A stretch of 32,679 nt of DNA. Source: Candidatus Sigynarchaeota archaeon. Its GTDB lineage: Archaea; Asgardarchaeota; Lokiarchaeia; Sigynarchaeales; Sigynarchaeaceae. The stretch covers positions 1-32,679 of the forward strand of contig JAUQYW010000720.1 of the NCBI GenBank assembly GCA_030587525.1, given 5' to 3'. The position numbers and the translations under genes are program-made. Below the pieces are notes generated by a model. It did not search any database and was not told the DNA's origin. It saw only the letters and a list, made by a program, of their open reading frames with translations. The stretch's first letter is position 1. Each line of letters opens with the position of its first letter. Shown in pieces: positions 23,966 to 31,107 of the stretch.

Positions 23966-25051
23966 TCATCTCCTCACCAGCTTCCAGAAATACACGCCAC
24001 CTTCCTGGACCAGTTCTTTTTGGCTTCCAAACGTCGTGGAATCGACCAGCGCCCGGAAACCGGCATCGCTGTAGAACCGGGAACCGAGTATCACCTCGAA
24101 CCACTTGTGCATGACCTCGAAAAGCACGTTTTTTCCAGGATTCTCCAGTATCGAAGGAACGACTTCCTCGCCCACGACAGCGATGCCACCTGCCTTGAGC
24201 ATCGAATGCGCTGCATCGAGCACGGCACGCCGCTCGCTTTCACGCGGTATTTCGTGGAGCACCTGGTTCACGATGATGATGTCGTAGCTATCACGGTGAT
24301 TCTTGGCAAAAGACGGGGCATCCATCTCGGCCACGGCCACGCGATCGCCCCATTTCGATCGTGCACCAAATCGCTCGCCCGCTGCCACGATCGAATCGTG
24401 ATCGATATCGATCCCGTCGAACCGGGCATTCACGTACTTGCCTGCCCAATTCTCCAGGTTCACGCCAAACCCGCACCCGATTTCCAGAACCCGGCCTCCC
24501 TTCCTCAGAACCTTGTGCTGTTCCCTGCAATGCTTCTCGAACACGTCGATGACTCGACGCCCTAAGGACGCGCTCATTTTATTCGCTTCGAGACGTAAAT
24601 CCCTTGGAAGGTCATCCCATTTCCCGAACTGGCCGGTTTTAAAACCGTTCACGAGGTTGTCCTGGTAGCCGCAGACCATGTAGAATCCAGCGAGGTTATT
24701 GCCGATGTAAAATGGATGGTCGCGGTTGACGAGCAAGTGGAACAGGTGCGGCGCGGTCTTCAGCATCCCGGGGGCTTGTGCATCCCGCTCGAAAATGCCA
24801 CATTCGATTGCCATATGCAGCCACCCGTCGATATAGTACGGGTCCAAGCCCAGGCCAGACGCGATCTCGCCGGGGGAAAATGACACGTCAGCAATGGACT
24901 CCGGCTCGCTGCACTGTTTTGTTGCTTTCGTGTACAAGTAATCGAAGATGCCGAGCTTTCGACCGATCCCGAAAACCATCACGGTCTGAAAGCCGAGCAA
25001 CGCCTTAATCCCGAATTTCTTGAATTGATCCTTGATCGTCAATGGTTCCAT
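23966..25051 (-). CDS. SAM-dependent class I methyltransferase with N-terminal dimerisation/winged-helix region
   Basis: This is an O/C-methyltransferase-like enzyme. The N-terminal ~150 residues are helical with a winged-helix pattern (FGIGRKLGIFDYL, then EIASGLGLDPYYIDGWLHMA). The Rossmann domain has motif I VLEIGCGFG, the acidic ribose contact DGIDID, the VAEMDAPSF loop and the DIIIVNQVLHEIP strand. This layout is typical of small-molecule methyltransferases, and the substrate is unknown. A longer frame opens at ATG 25093, but I prefer ATG 25051. A good TATA box (cttaaatatcc, 25071-25081 on the minus strand) lies inside the longer N-terminus and is centred about 27 bases before 25051, which would make the transcript leaderless. 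From 25093 the protein would have 14 more residues. It is followed three bases later by the Fe-S protein gene. Confidence 0.85.
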   Translation of the reverse strand: MEPLTIKDQFKKFGIKALLGFQTVMVFGIGRKLGIFDYLYTKATKQCSEPESIADVSFSPGEIASGLGLDPYYIDGWLHMAIECGIFERDAQAPGMLKTAPHLFHLLVNRDHPFYIGNNLAGFYMVCGYQDNLVNGFKTGQFGKWDDLPRDLRLEANKMSASLGRRVIDVFEKHCREQHKVLRKGGRVLEIGCGFGVNLENWAGKYVNARFDGIDIDHDSIVAAGERFGARSKWGDRVAVAEMDAPSFAKNHRDSYDIIIVNQVLHEIPRESERRAVLDAAHSMLKAGGIAVVGEEVVPSILENPGKNVLFEVMHKWFEVILGSRFYSDAGFRALVDSTTFGSQKELVQEGGVYFWKLVRR

Positions 25052-25070
25052 GGTAACCCGGGCATTCGCG

Positions 25071-25081
25071 GGATATTTAAG
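25071..25081 (-). promoter_or_regulatory. TATA box for a leaderless methyltransferase transcript
   Basis: The minus strand reads ggcttaaatatcccg here, a strong archaeal TATA match centred about 27 bases before ATG 25051. A second, weaker box (cttaaatc, 25109-25116) sits upstream of the alternative ATG 25093. Confidence 0.5.
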
Positions 25082-25162
25082 CCGTTCTGTCATACTCCGA
25101 ATCGACTAGATTTAAGTTGCTGGAATGTATGAAGATCCGGTCATCCGGGCTGCACGATGATG

Positions 25163-26245
25163 TTAAAGCCTTTTAAAAAAGAAGAATTTCCTTGAAAATT
25201 CCGGATCGGTAAGCAAATTCACGTCATCGACGAACTGGTTGATCGTCCCTATCGGATATTTCATGCTCTTCAATGGACCCGCAATCGCATTCTTCAATCC
25301 TTTGATGATATCCCCCACTTCAACAACGAGCTGGTCACGATTGAAATATTTCCCGCATTTTGCATCGCTCCCGGAGATGATTCCCAGCCTGTCCTGCTCA
25401 TTGACCAGGATCAAGCAAGCGTCGCAAAGTAAACGCTCCCGGGCTCGCCAATCGTTCGATTTCAGTGCATCTGCAAGCACGGGCAACAGTTTCAGGCTTA
25501 TCGGGAGCTGCACGAATAACGTGCCGAGCCATTTCGAATAAGGAATGTATTTCTTGTTGATCTCGAATGCGATTCTCATGAGGCGATAAACGATGCGGGT
25601 CGAGATGACCCTGGAACCGAGATCATCACCGCGTGCTCCCGCCCGGCCGACGAAGGCTGCTTCCTCCGCGTAGTGCGACCACTCGCTCGCTAAAATGAAC
25701 CGAAACACGTTGTCCGGGTAATATTGTAGCTTCGTCCTTGCTGCCGATAATTCGCCCGTGGCATCGTGAAACACCTTCCCGGACGTGAACCCGATTAAAC
25801 CTTGCTCGGGAATGGAAAGCCAACCAATATCATCGACGTCCGGGGAGCTTGTCCCGAGCAGGTGTTTTATCATACCATTCACCATCCAGATCTCGACACG
25901 GTGGTTGATCTTGTTACCATCTGGCACGATAAGAAACTGTTGCTTGAAAGCGTCTGGTTTGCTCCAGTTTGTTGAATATCCCTTGAAGGTCCGTGGCAAT
26001 TCTTGAGCAAGCAGCTCCTTCAATCGCCCAGCATTGGTAGTAAAATCAGATGGCTCCAGGAACAGCTGCAATCGTGGTCCCCAGTGATGATCAGTCGATG
26101 TTTCATCGTCCAGGCCAAGCACTTCAGAGCCTCGACCGATCAATGCTGCGGCATATTGCAAAGAAGGATAGTGACGGTCCATGATGGGTTTCACGATCTC
26201 GTGAAAGAACATCTCGGATAAGGTCAAGCCGGGGATGAAATCCAT
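25163..26245 (-). CDS. DUF4037 nucleotidyltransferase-like protein
   Basis: This 360-residue protein shows the DUF4037 hallmark LIGRGSEVLGLDDETSTDHH followed by WGPRLQLFL, reminiscent of the GS-x-D-x-D core of polymerase-beta-like nucleotidyltransferases. Further conserved-looking segments are RVEIWMVNG, DATGELSAARTKLQYYPD, RFILASEW and EEAAFVGRAGARGDDLGSRV. Members of this family are common in bacteria and some archaea, and their substrate has not been established as far as I know. Starts: ATG 26245 is used, while GTG 26254 would add three residues. It lies 23-32 bases after the SIS isomerase gene and 69 bases or more before the methyltransferase, which seems to have its own promoter. Co-transcription with the SIS gene is likely. 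Confidence 0.82.
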   Translation of the reverse strand: MDFIPGLTLSEMFFHEIVKPIMDRHYPSLQYAAALIGRGSEVLGLDDETSTDHHWGPRLQLFLEPSDFTTNAGRLKELLAQELPRTFKGYSTNWSKPDAFKQQFLIVPDGNKINHRVEIWMVNGMIKHLLGTSSPDVDDIGWLSIPEQGLIGFTSGKVFHDATGELSAARTKLQYYPDNVFRFILASEWSHYAEEAAFVGRAGARGDDLGSRVISTRIVYRLMRIAFEINKKYIPYSKWLGTLFVQLPISLKLLPVLADALKSNDWRARERLLCDACLILVNEQDRLGIISGSDAKCGKYFNRDQLVVEVGDIIKGLKNAIAGPLKSMKYPIGTINQFVDDVNLLTDPEFSRKFFFFKRL

Positions 26246-26277
26246 CGTTTCCACTTTCTCAATGAAACAGTTCGCGA

Positions 26278-26880
26278 TTATTTCTTATCTGCCGTGTATG
26301 CTTGGCCGATAGCACCACCTGGATGCCGCGCCTTGAACCATTCATCGTTCAACCCGAGGCTCTCGGCCGCCGTGATGGCAAGCACGTCGGCCACGAGCAA
26401 CATGAGGGTCGTCGAGGTCGATGGCACCTTGCTCACGACGCACGATTCTTGCACGGCACCATAAGAGATGACGAGGTCGGCCGGGATCTTGGGCTTGTCG
26501 CTGCCGCCGATGGCGATGACGACATTTTTCTTGCCGTTCAGCAAGTGCACGTTCTCGATCATAGACACCACCTCGGCCGTGCTGCCAGAATGCGAGAAAA
26601 CGATGATCAGGTCGTCGGGCGAGATGCGGCCCATGTCGCCATGCCCCGCTTCCGCGGGGCTCACGAAAAACGATGGAAGCCCGATGCTTGACAGCGTGGC
26701 GCTCATCTTCGTGGCGATGATGCCGGCTTTGCCTATGCCGGTCGTGATGATGCGCCCGGTGCTTTTTTTCATGGCAGCAATATTATCGATGGCAGCAAGG
26801 ATGACCGGCGTGATGGTTAATTTCTGCACGGCGGATTGTTGAATCTTCAGAATCTCGGAAGCGCGCTTTTGGATGTCCAT
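26278..26880 (-). CDS. SIS-domain sugar-phosphate isomerase (KpsF/GutQ-like arabinose-5-phosphate isomerase)
   Basis: This 200-residue single SIS domain shows TGIGKAGIIATKMSATLSS, PAEAGHGDMGRI, FSHSGSTAEVV, PSTSTTLMLLVADVLA and the C-terminal RHPGGAIG. The EAGHGD and RHPGGxxG motifs are those of KdsD/KpsF/GutQ enzymes, which interconvert ribulose-5-phosphate and arabinose-5-phosphate. The two CBS domains of the long forms are missing. Archaeal 6-phospho-3-hexuloisomerase is a related SIS enzyme and the main alternative. ATG 26880 is chosen because a TATA-like ccttaatatga (26901-26911) is centred about 27 bases upstream, predicting a leaderless mRNA. The longer ATG 26904 would overlap that box. 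It is divergent from the threonine-synthase-like gene and probably co-transcribed with the DUF4037 gene. Confidence 0.85.
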   Translation of the reverse strand: MDIQKRASEILKIQQSAVQKLTITPVILAAIDNIAAMKKSTGRIITTGIGKAGIIATKMSATLSSIGLPSFFVSPAEAGHGDMGRISPDDLIIVFSHSGSTAEVVSMIENVHLLNGKKNVVIAIGGSDKPKIPADLVISYGAVQESCVVSKVPSTSTTLMLLVADVLAITAAESLGLNDEWFKARHPGGAIGQAYTADKK

Positions 26881-26900
26881 AGATATTCGTCCGTCGCGGG

Positions 26901-26911
26901 TCATATTAAGG
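26901..26911 (-). promoter_or_regulatory. TATA box in the divergent SIS / threonine-synthase-like promoter region
   Basis: The minus strand reads ccttaatatga, centred about 27 bases before ATG 26880. The 93 bases between the two divergent starts must hold both promoters. Confidence 0.45.
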
Positions 26912-26973
26912 TTGACCGCAATCTTCCTACCATCGATAGAACAGAGTCACGTTTAACGAAAGGGGTCTCGGTC

Positions 26974-28263
26974 ATGGAAAAATATACCATCACGTGCTTG
27001 TCATGCGGTGGTCACTGGAGCGATGACGTGTCGTATCTCCAATGCCCGAAATGCAATGGACAGCTCGATGCCCGGCTCAACCTTGGTGCATTGAAAGAAA
27101 AATGCAGCTCACCCGGCGAGTTTTTAAACATGCAAGGCCCATTGCCGAGGGGCATGTGGCTTTACTTCGATTTTTTACCGCTCAAGAGCGCGAAAAATAT
27201 CGTCACGCTAGGAGAAGGTGCGACCCCGCTCGTTCGATGCAAAAATCTCAGCACCAAGACCGGGCTCAAGCATTTGAGCATCAAGGTGGAAACGGGAAAT
27301 CCAACGGGTTCTTTTAAGGACCGGCAAGTGTCGATGGGCATCTCGAAAGCAATCGAAATGGGGGCACCGGGAGTCATCACGGTCTCTTCCGGGAACGTGG
27401 GCGCCGCGGTGTCCGCGTACAGCGCCAGGGCCAGGCTGCCCGCGATGATCTTCGTGCCGGAGATAAGCACGGCAAACAAGGTTTCCCAGATCCAAATGTA
27501 CGGAGCCCGGGTGTTCAAGGTCGCGTCGAAAATGACATCGAAAATCCAGGAAGTCGTGAACCCATTTTGCATAAAACATGGCTTCACGAACCTTATGACC
27601 GCATCGCCTGTCAATCCGTACATCAACCACGGGGCAAAAACCATCGCCTACGAGATTGCACGTGATTGCATCGAAAAGCCAGGAATGCAATTACCTGGCG
27701 TTATCGTCTGCCCAGCAGGCGGTGGTGGCTTGCTCGCGTACGTGTATCGGGGATTCGTTGACTTGCTCGATCTCGGAATCATCGACGCCATTCCACGATT
27801 CGTCGCGGTGCAGCCTGCGGGATGTCCCCCGCTCGCGAAAGCAATCCTGGAAGATATAGCTATCGATCGCGTCTTGCAAACCCCGTGGATGAACATCAAC
27901 ACCATCGCGTCTGCGCTCGCAGATGACGTTCCCCTGGATGCCCGGCTGGCTATCCCTGCGGTGAAAAACTCCAAGGGCACTGCTTGCATCGTGGATGACG
28001 CGGCAATCCTGGCGGGTGAGAAAAAACTCGCTCAACTCGAAGGCATCTTCGCGGAACCATCAAGCGCCATAACCGTTGCAGCCCTCGAGCAACTCGTTGA
28101 AAAACGGTTTGTGGATAAGTCCGAACACGTCGTGCTATTGGTCACTGGTTCAGGCTTCAAGGACATGAGCGCGTGCCAGCGCATCAACCCTGAGCTAATC
28201 ACGATACCGATGGAACACGACTGGGACTCTGAATTCTCAAAGATTATGCAAAAAACGAAATAA
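26974..28263 (+). CDS. thrC: Threonine synthase-like PLP-dependent enzyme
   Basis: This 429-residue fold type II PLP enzyme has an N-terminal zinc ribbon (C8-x2-C11, C24-x2-C27) as in archaeal threonine synthases. The PLP Lys lies in GNPTGSFKDRQ (K115), the Asn/Gly phosphate-side loop in SSGNVGAAVSAYSARA, and a glycine-rich phosphate cup in CPAGGGGLLAYVYRG. Threonine synthase converts O-phosphohomoserine to threonine in the cytoplasm. Close relatives include cysteate synthase and threonine/serine dehydratase-like enzymes, and the adjacent RidA would fit an enzyme that releases enamines. ATG 26974 is used because the zinc ribbon begins just after it. An open frame extends upstream to 26836 but overlaps the divergent gene and has no family similarity. 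No other threonine-pathway genes are nearby. Confidence 0.8.
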   Translation: MEKYTITCLSCGGHWSDDVSYLQCPKCNGQLDARLNLGALKEKCSSPGEFLNMQGPLPRGMWLYFDFLPLKSAKNIVTLGEGATPLVRCKNLSTKTGLKHLSIKVETGNPTGSFKDRQVSMGISKAIEMGAPGVITVSSGNVGAAVSAYSARARLPAMIFVPEISTANKVSQIQMYGARVFKVASKMTSKIQEVVNPFCIKHGFTNLMTASPVNPYINHGAKTIAYEIARDCIEKPGMQLPGVIVCPAGGGGLLAYVYRGFVDLLDLGIIDAIPRFVAVQPAGCPPLAKAILEDIAIDRVLQTPWMNINTIASALADDVPLDARLAIPAVKNSKGTACIVDDAAILAGEKKLAQLEGIFAEPSSAITVAALEQLVEKRFVDKSEHVVLLVTGSGFKDMSACQRINPELITIPMEHDWDSEFSKIMQKTK

Positions 28264-28282
28264 ATATATACAAAAAACGAAA
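28249..28282 (+). repeat. 12-base direct repeat flanking a TATA-like box
   Basis: caaaaaacgaaa occurs at 28249-28260, spanning the last codons of the PLP-enzyme gene, and again at 28271-28282. Between them lies taaatatata (28261-28270), placed to act as a promoter for ridA. Confidence 0.5.
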
Positions 28283-28315
28283 AAAACATATTGCGAATAA
28301 AAGAAGTGAAACCAC

Positions 28316-28705
28316 ATGGTCGACATCAAATTGGTTGAAACGAGTGCCCCAAAAGGCGGTCCGTTTAGTCCTGGCTTGGTAGTTGGAAACCTTGTGTACG
28401 TTTCCGGGCAAGTCGGAATCGAAGCGGACGGAAAGGTTCCTACGACGATTGAGGAGCAAACCACGGTCACGCTCAACAACATCAAGGCAATCATCGTGGC
28501 TGCTGGTGCCAAGGTAGAAAATATCGTGAAAATGACGGTGTTCATGACCGATATCAGAGAATTTAATGACATGAATGCTGCATACTTGCAATTTTTCGAG
28601 GAGAACGGGGTTGCGACACGATATCCGACACGAAGCACGGTGCAAGTTGCCGCCCTCGCTCGCAAAGGTTTGCTCATCGAAATTGATTGCGTCGCCACGT
28701 TATGA
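28316..28705 (+). CDS. ridA: RidA family enamine/imine deaminase
   Basis: This 129-residue RidA/YjgF-family protein hydrolyses reactive 2-aminoacrylate and related enamines made by PLP enzymes. Family motifs present are GGPFSPGLVVGNLVYVSGQV near the N-terminus, TTVTLNNIKAIIVAAGA, KMTVFMTDI, and RYPTRSTVQVAAL with the substrate-carboxylate Arg in TRS. The C-terminal LLIEIDCVATL contains the conserved Glu. These residues indicate an active RidA rather than a degenerate paralogue. Length is normal; trimers are typical. agaagtga upstream serves as ribosome binding site. It follows the threonine-synthase-like gene by 52 bases and may have its own TATA box at 28261-28270, so it can be made alone or with that enzyme. 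Confidence 0.92.
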   Translation: MVDIKLVETSAPKGGPFSPGLVVGNLVYVSGQVGIEADGKVPTTIEEQTTVTLNNIKAIIVAAGAKVENIVKMTVFMTDIREFNDMNAAYLQFFEENGVATRYPTRSTVQVAALARKGLLIEIDCVATL

Positions 28706-28708
28706 TCT

Positions 28709-28724
28709 CCTTTTTTCTTTTTTA
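28709..28724 (+). terminator. T-run terminator after ridA
   Basis: cctttttt followed by ctttttta lies just after the ridA stop. A separate TATA-like ctttaaaat at 28761-28769 then precedes the DUF998 gene. Confidence 0.5.
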
Positions 28725-28760
28725 TATTCTCGTGCTGGCCAGTGTCGTTGACCTACATAG

Positions 28761-28769
28761 CTTTAAAAT
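28761..28769 (+). promoter_or_regulatory. TATA-like box before the DUF998 gene
   Basis: ctttaaaat lies 36-44 bases before ATG 28805, predicting a leader of about 10-15 bases. Confidence 0.45.
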
Positions 28770-28804
28770 CAAAAACGCCGCTAATTCATAATTGATGATA
28801 GATT

Positions 28805-29443
28805 ATGGCACAAAATCTCACGGGAGCACGACCATCGAACGATAAAACGTGGAAATACTGGTGCCTCGTGCTCGGGGGCATCCTCGTAATTGCTCTCTAC
28901 GTAGTTTTCACGTTCACGTCGCTCGCCTTGTTCCCGTCGCCCTATTCAGCGATCACCAACTGGCTGAGCGACCTTGGAAACTCGACATACAGTCCCAACG
29001 GGGCAATCTGGTACAACCTGGGGTGCATCTTGACGGGCGTGGCACTGGTGCCTTTTTTCATAGGGGTAAACATCTTCACGCTTGAGGAGAAATGGAAAAA
29101 AGTCGTGCTTGTGATCTTGCAGTCCTCCGGGCTCGTCCAGGCGTTCGCGCTTGTCATGATCGGCGTGTTTTCGGAGAATTTCCCCCCGTACCACATGATA
29201 TGGTCATCCGTGTTTTTCGCGGTAAACATGCTCGTCCAGATCATCGCAAGCATCTCTTTGCTCTATCACCCGCTGTTTAGCAAGGGCATCGTCATTTACG
29301 GGTTCGCGACGTCGGCCATCAACGCATTCTTCGTTATCACGCTCGGGGATTCACCCGCCGTGGAATGGTTAACCGTGTTCACGGCACTGGGATTCGTGGG
29401 GCTAATCGTCGTAAACTCGCTCATCAAATTTAAAAAGAAATAA
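28805..29443 (+). CDS. DUF998 family membrane protein
   Basis: This 212-residue protein has six membrane helices (about 17-40, 74-94, 99-123, 130-153, 160-180 and 183-205) and a basic tail. The first extracytoplasmic loop, SPYSAITNWLSDLGNSTYSP followed by NGAIWYNLGCILTG, is the recognisable DUF998 signature (N-x-S-D-L, then N-x-G). Family members are widespread integral membrane proteins of unknown biochemical role. The gene has its own promoter-like box and converges with the MFS gene on the minus strand. Nothing in the sequence gives a substrate. Confidence 0.8.
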   Translation: MAQNLTGARPSNDKTWKYWCLVLGGILVIALYVVFTFTSLALFPSPYSAITNWLSDLGNSTYSPNGAIWYNLGCILTGVALVPFFIGVNIFTLEEKWKKVVLVILQSSGLVQAFALVMIGVFSENFPPYHMIWSSVFFAVNMLVQIIASISLLYHPLFSKGIVIYGFATSAINAFFVITLGDSPAVEWLTVFTALGFVGLIVVNSLIKFKKK

Positions 29444-29483
29444 GCGGGAAAGCCCCGTAAAAAGGCCTTCTCATTTTTTTTCT
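29444..29483. terminator. Hairpin and T-run between convergent genes
   Basis: gcggg (29444-29448) pairs with cccgt (29454-29458) around a five-base loop. A T-run at 29474-29483 follows in the plus direction, and an A-rich tract (29459-29463) gives a short T-run on the minus strand. It may end both the DUF998 and MFS transcripts. Confidence 0.45.
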
Positions 29484-30925
29484 TGATTGACCATCGCGCC
29501 CGCTCGTGACGTGAGGATCTCCGACAAGCTCGTAACATCGCGATCGATCCAACGGAGGGTCAGAAGCCACAAAACTGATCCTACCGATCCCAGGGCGATG
29601 AATACGAGCACGGTCATCGGGTAATTACCAGAGAATAGATCCAGGAAGGAGCCCGCGAGGATCATCCCCATCCCTCTGCCGATGGTCTCTAGAAAGACGT
29701 TTGCGGAGGAAATCAAGCCTTGCGCCTCGGGAAGGTTAATTTTTTGCAAGATCGGTCTCTGATTTACGGCAAAGAGATTGCCGTTCGCTTGGCCCAATAA
29801 ATAGCATATCGAAATACCCCAGTAACCGGCGCCACGACTCATCACGATCAAGAAGTTGTCGCCTTCCGCAGGGGTTAGTGGCGCGATCGGTATCACGAAC
29901 ACGAGCAGCCAGAGAACATAGGACATGACCAAGGAGGTGAAAATGATGCGCACGCGATTCTTGATGCTCTTCTTGGCATACGAGTCCGACAGTTTTGCGA
30001 GAACAACGCCGCCGATCATTGCACCCGGCAGGCCAAACAAGATGGCTACAAAGCTCAGCGAAAGAGGGGACATGTTGTAGGGCGGAGATTGCAAATATGC
30101 GAAGAGGAGCAAGAAGGGAACGGCCTGGATGATCTGCGTGAAGATGCCCTCCAGCATGATGGCGATGTTTGACCGAGAACGCAGCGTGACCGCGGTTTCT
30201 CTTGAAAGTCGATACCGGTAGTTCACCGAAGCAAGCTTCAAGATGTTGCGGAGCTCGTTTCGTTCCGCGCCCCGCTTCGGCTCCTTCACCTTGAGCCCGA
30301 TGATGACCCCCGTGATCGCGAGTATCAGCCCCGAAATCCAGAAATATTCCCGCCAATATTGCTTGAAGATGATCGCCGCGATGATCCCGCCGGTGATATT
30401 CGATAATTGCTGTATTAAAATAAGGACCCCAAAAAACCTGGAACGCTGATTCTCCTTGATGGCATCATCGACGTAAGACATCAAGAGCGGCGAGTTCTGG
30501 CTCGTTCCACCGCCCGCCGTGATTACTGCCCTGACGACGCAGATGAACAAGAACAGCAAAAACGACGCATCGCCCATCCCTACTGGGACGAACCCGTAAA
30601 CCATAAACAATATGCCATCAATGACCGTGTTCACGGTCATGAGCTTCAATCGCGAGTACTTATCCGAAAGATACCCGAGCACGAGTATCGTGAAGGATTG
30701 GACGATGAGCCCGAGGCCATAATAAAGCCCGAGTGCTTGCCCGTGCAACGGGTCCCCCGGCCAGAAGAGATTGGAAACGACAAGGATGTTTATGACGTAC
30801 CACGAGCCCCACCACGTCAATGTTTGCGGGCTGGAACCAAGCAAGATTGGCCACGTGCTTTTCACGAATGCTTTTTCCCCAGAAGGATCCCCCGAGATAT
30901 CGGTCTTCTCCTCGACTGCTCCCAT
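29471..30925 (-). CDS. MFS transporter (12 helices)
   Basis: This 484-residue permease has a polar N-terminus of about 23 residues and twelve predicted helices. The loop 2-3 signature GYLSDKYSRLKLM lies at about 84-96, and a related VLAKLSDSYAKKSIKNR in the second half marks the internal twofold repeat. A long charged central loop (KVKEPKRGAERNELRNIL, about 210-230) separates the halves. No substrate motif is recognisable. ATG 30925 is used; the longer start is a TTG. A TATA-like catatacta (about 30953-30961 on the minus strand) is placed for a nearly leaderless transcript. It differs from the interrupted MFS gene at the left edge and is not a copy of it. Confidence 0.85.
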   Translation of the reverse strand: MGAVEEKTDISGDPSGEKAFVKSTWPILLGSSPQTLTWWGSWYVINILVVSNLFWPGDPLHGQALGLYYGLGLIVQSFTILVLGYLSDKYSRLKLMTVNTVIDGILFMVYGFVPVGMGDASFLLFLFICVVRAVITAGGGTSQNSPLLMSYVDDAIKENQRSRFFGVLILIQQLSNITGGIIAAIIFKQYWREYFWISGLILAITGVIIGLKVKEPKRGAERNELRNILKLASVNYRYRLSRETAVTLRSRSNIAIMLEGIFTQIIQAVPFLLLFAYLQSPPYNMSPLSLSFVAILFGLPGAMIGGVVLAKLSDSYAKKSIKNRVRIIFTSLVMSYVLWLLVFVIPIAPLTPAEGDNFLIVMSRGAGYWGISICYLLGQANGNLFAVNQRPILQKINLPEAQGLISSANVFLETIGRGMGMILAGSFLDLFSGNYPMTVLVFIALGSVGSVLWLLTLRWIDRDVTSLSEILTSRAGAMVNQEKK

Positions 30926-31107
30926 CAATATCCCTTGCTAGTTTCACTTGTTAGTATATGACCTCGAATCCACGGTCAGGCGATTAAAACCTTCTGTCGA
31001 GTCATCACGAGCAACTTATTTTAACAAATCGAAGCAAAGACATGTAATCGTTCATCGAGAAGACGGACACATAACGAGGTACCGCACCATTTCAACGAGG
31101 ATGGATC

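Noticed and set aside
26836..26973. N-terminal extension of the threonine-synthase-like protein by 46 codons
   Set aside because: It overlaps the divergent SIS gene and its promoter, and the zinc ribbon starts right after ATG 26974.
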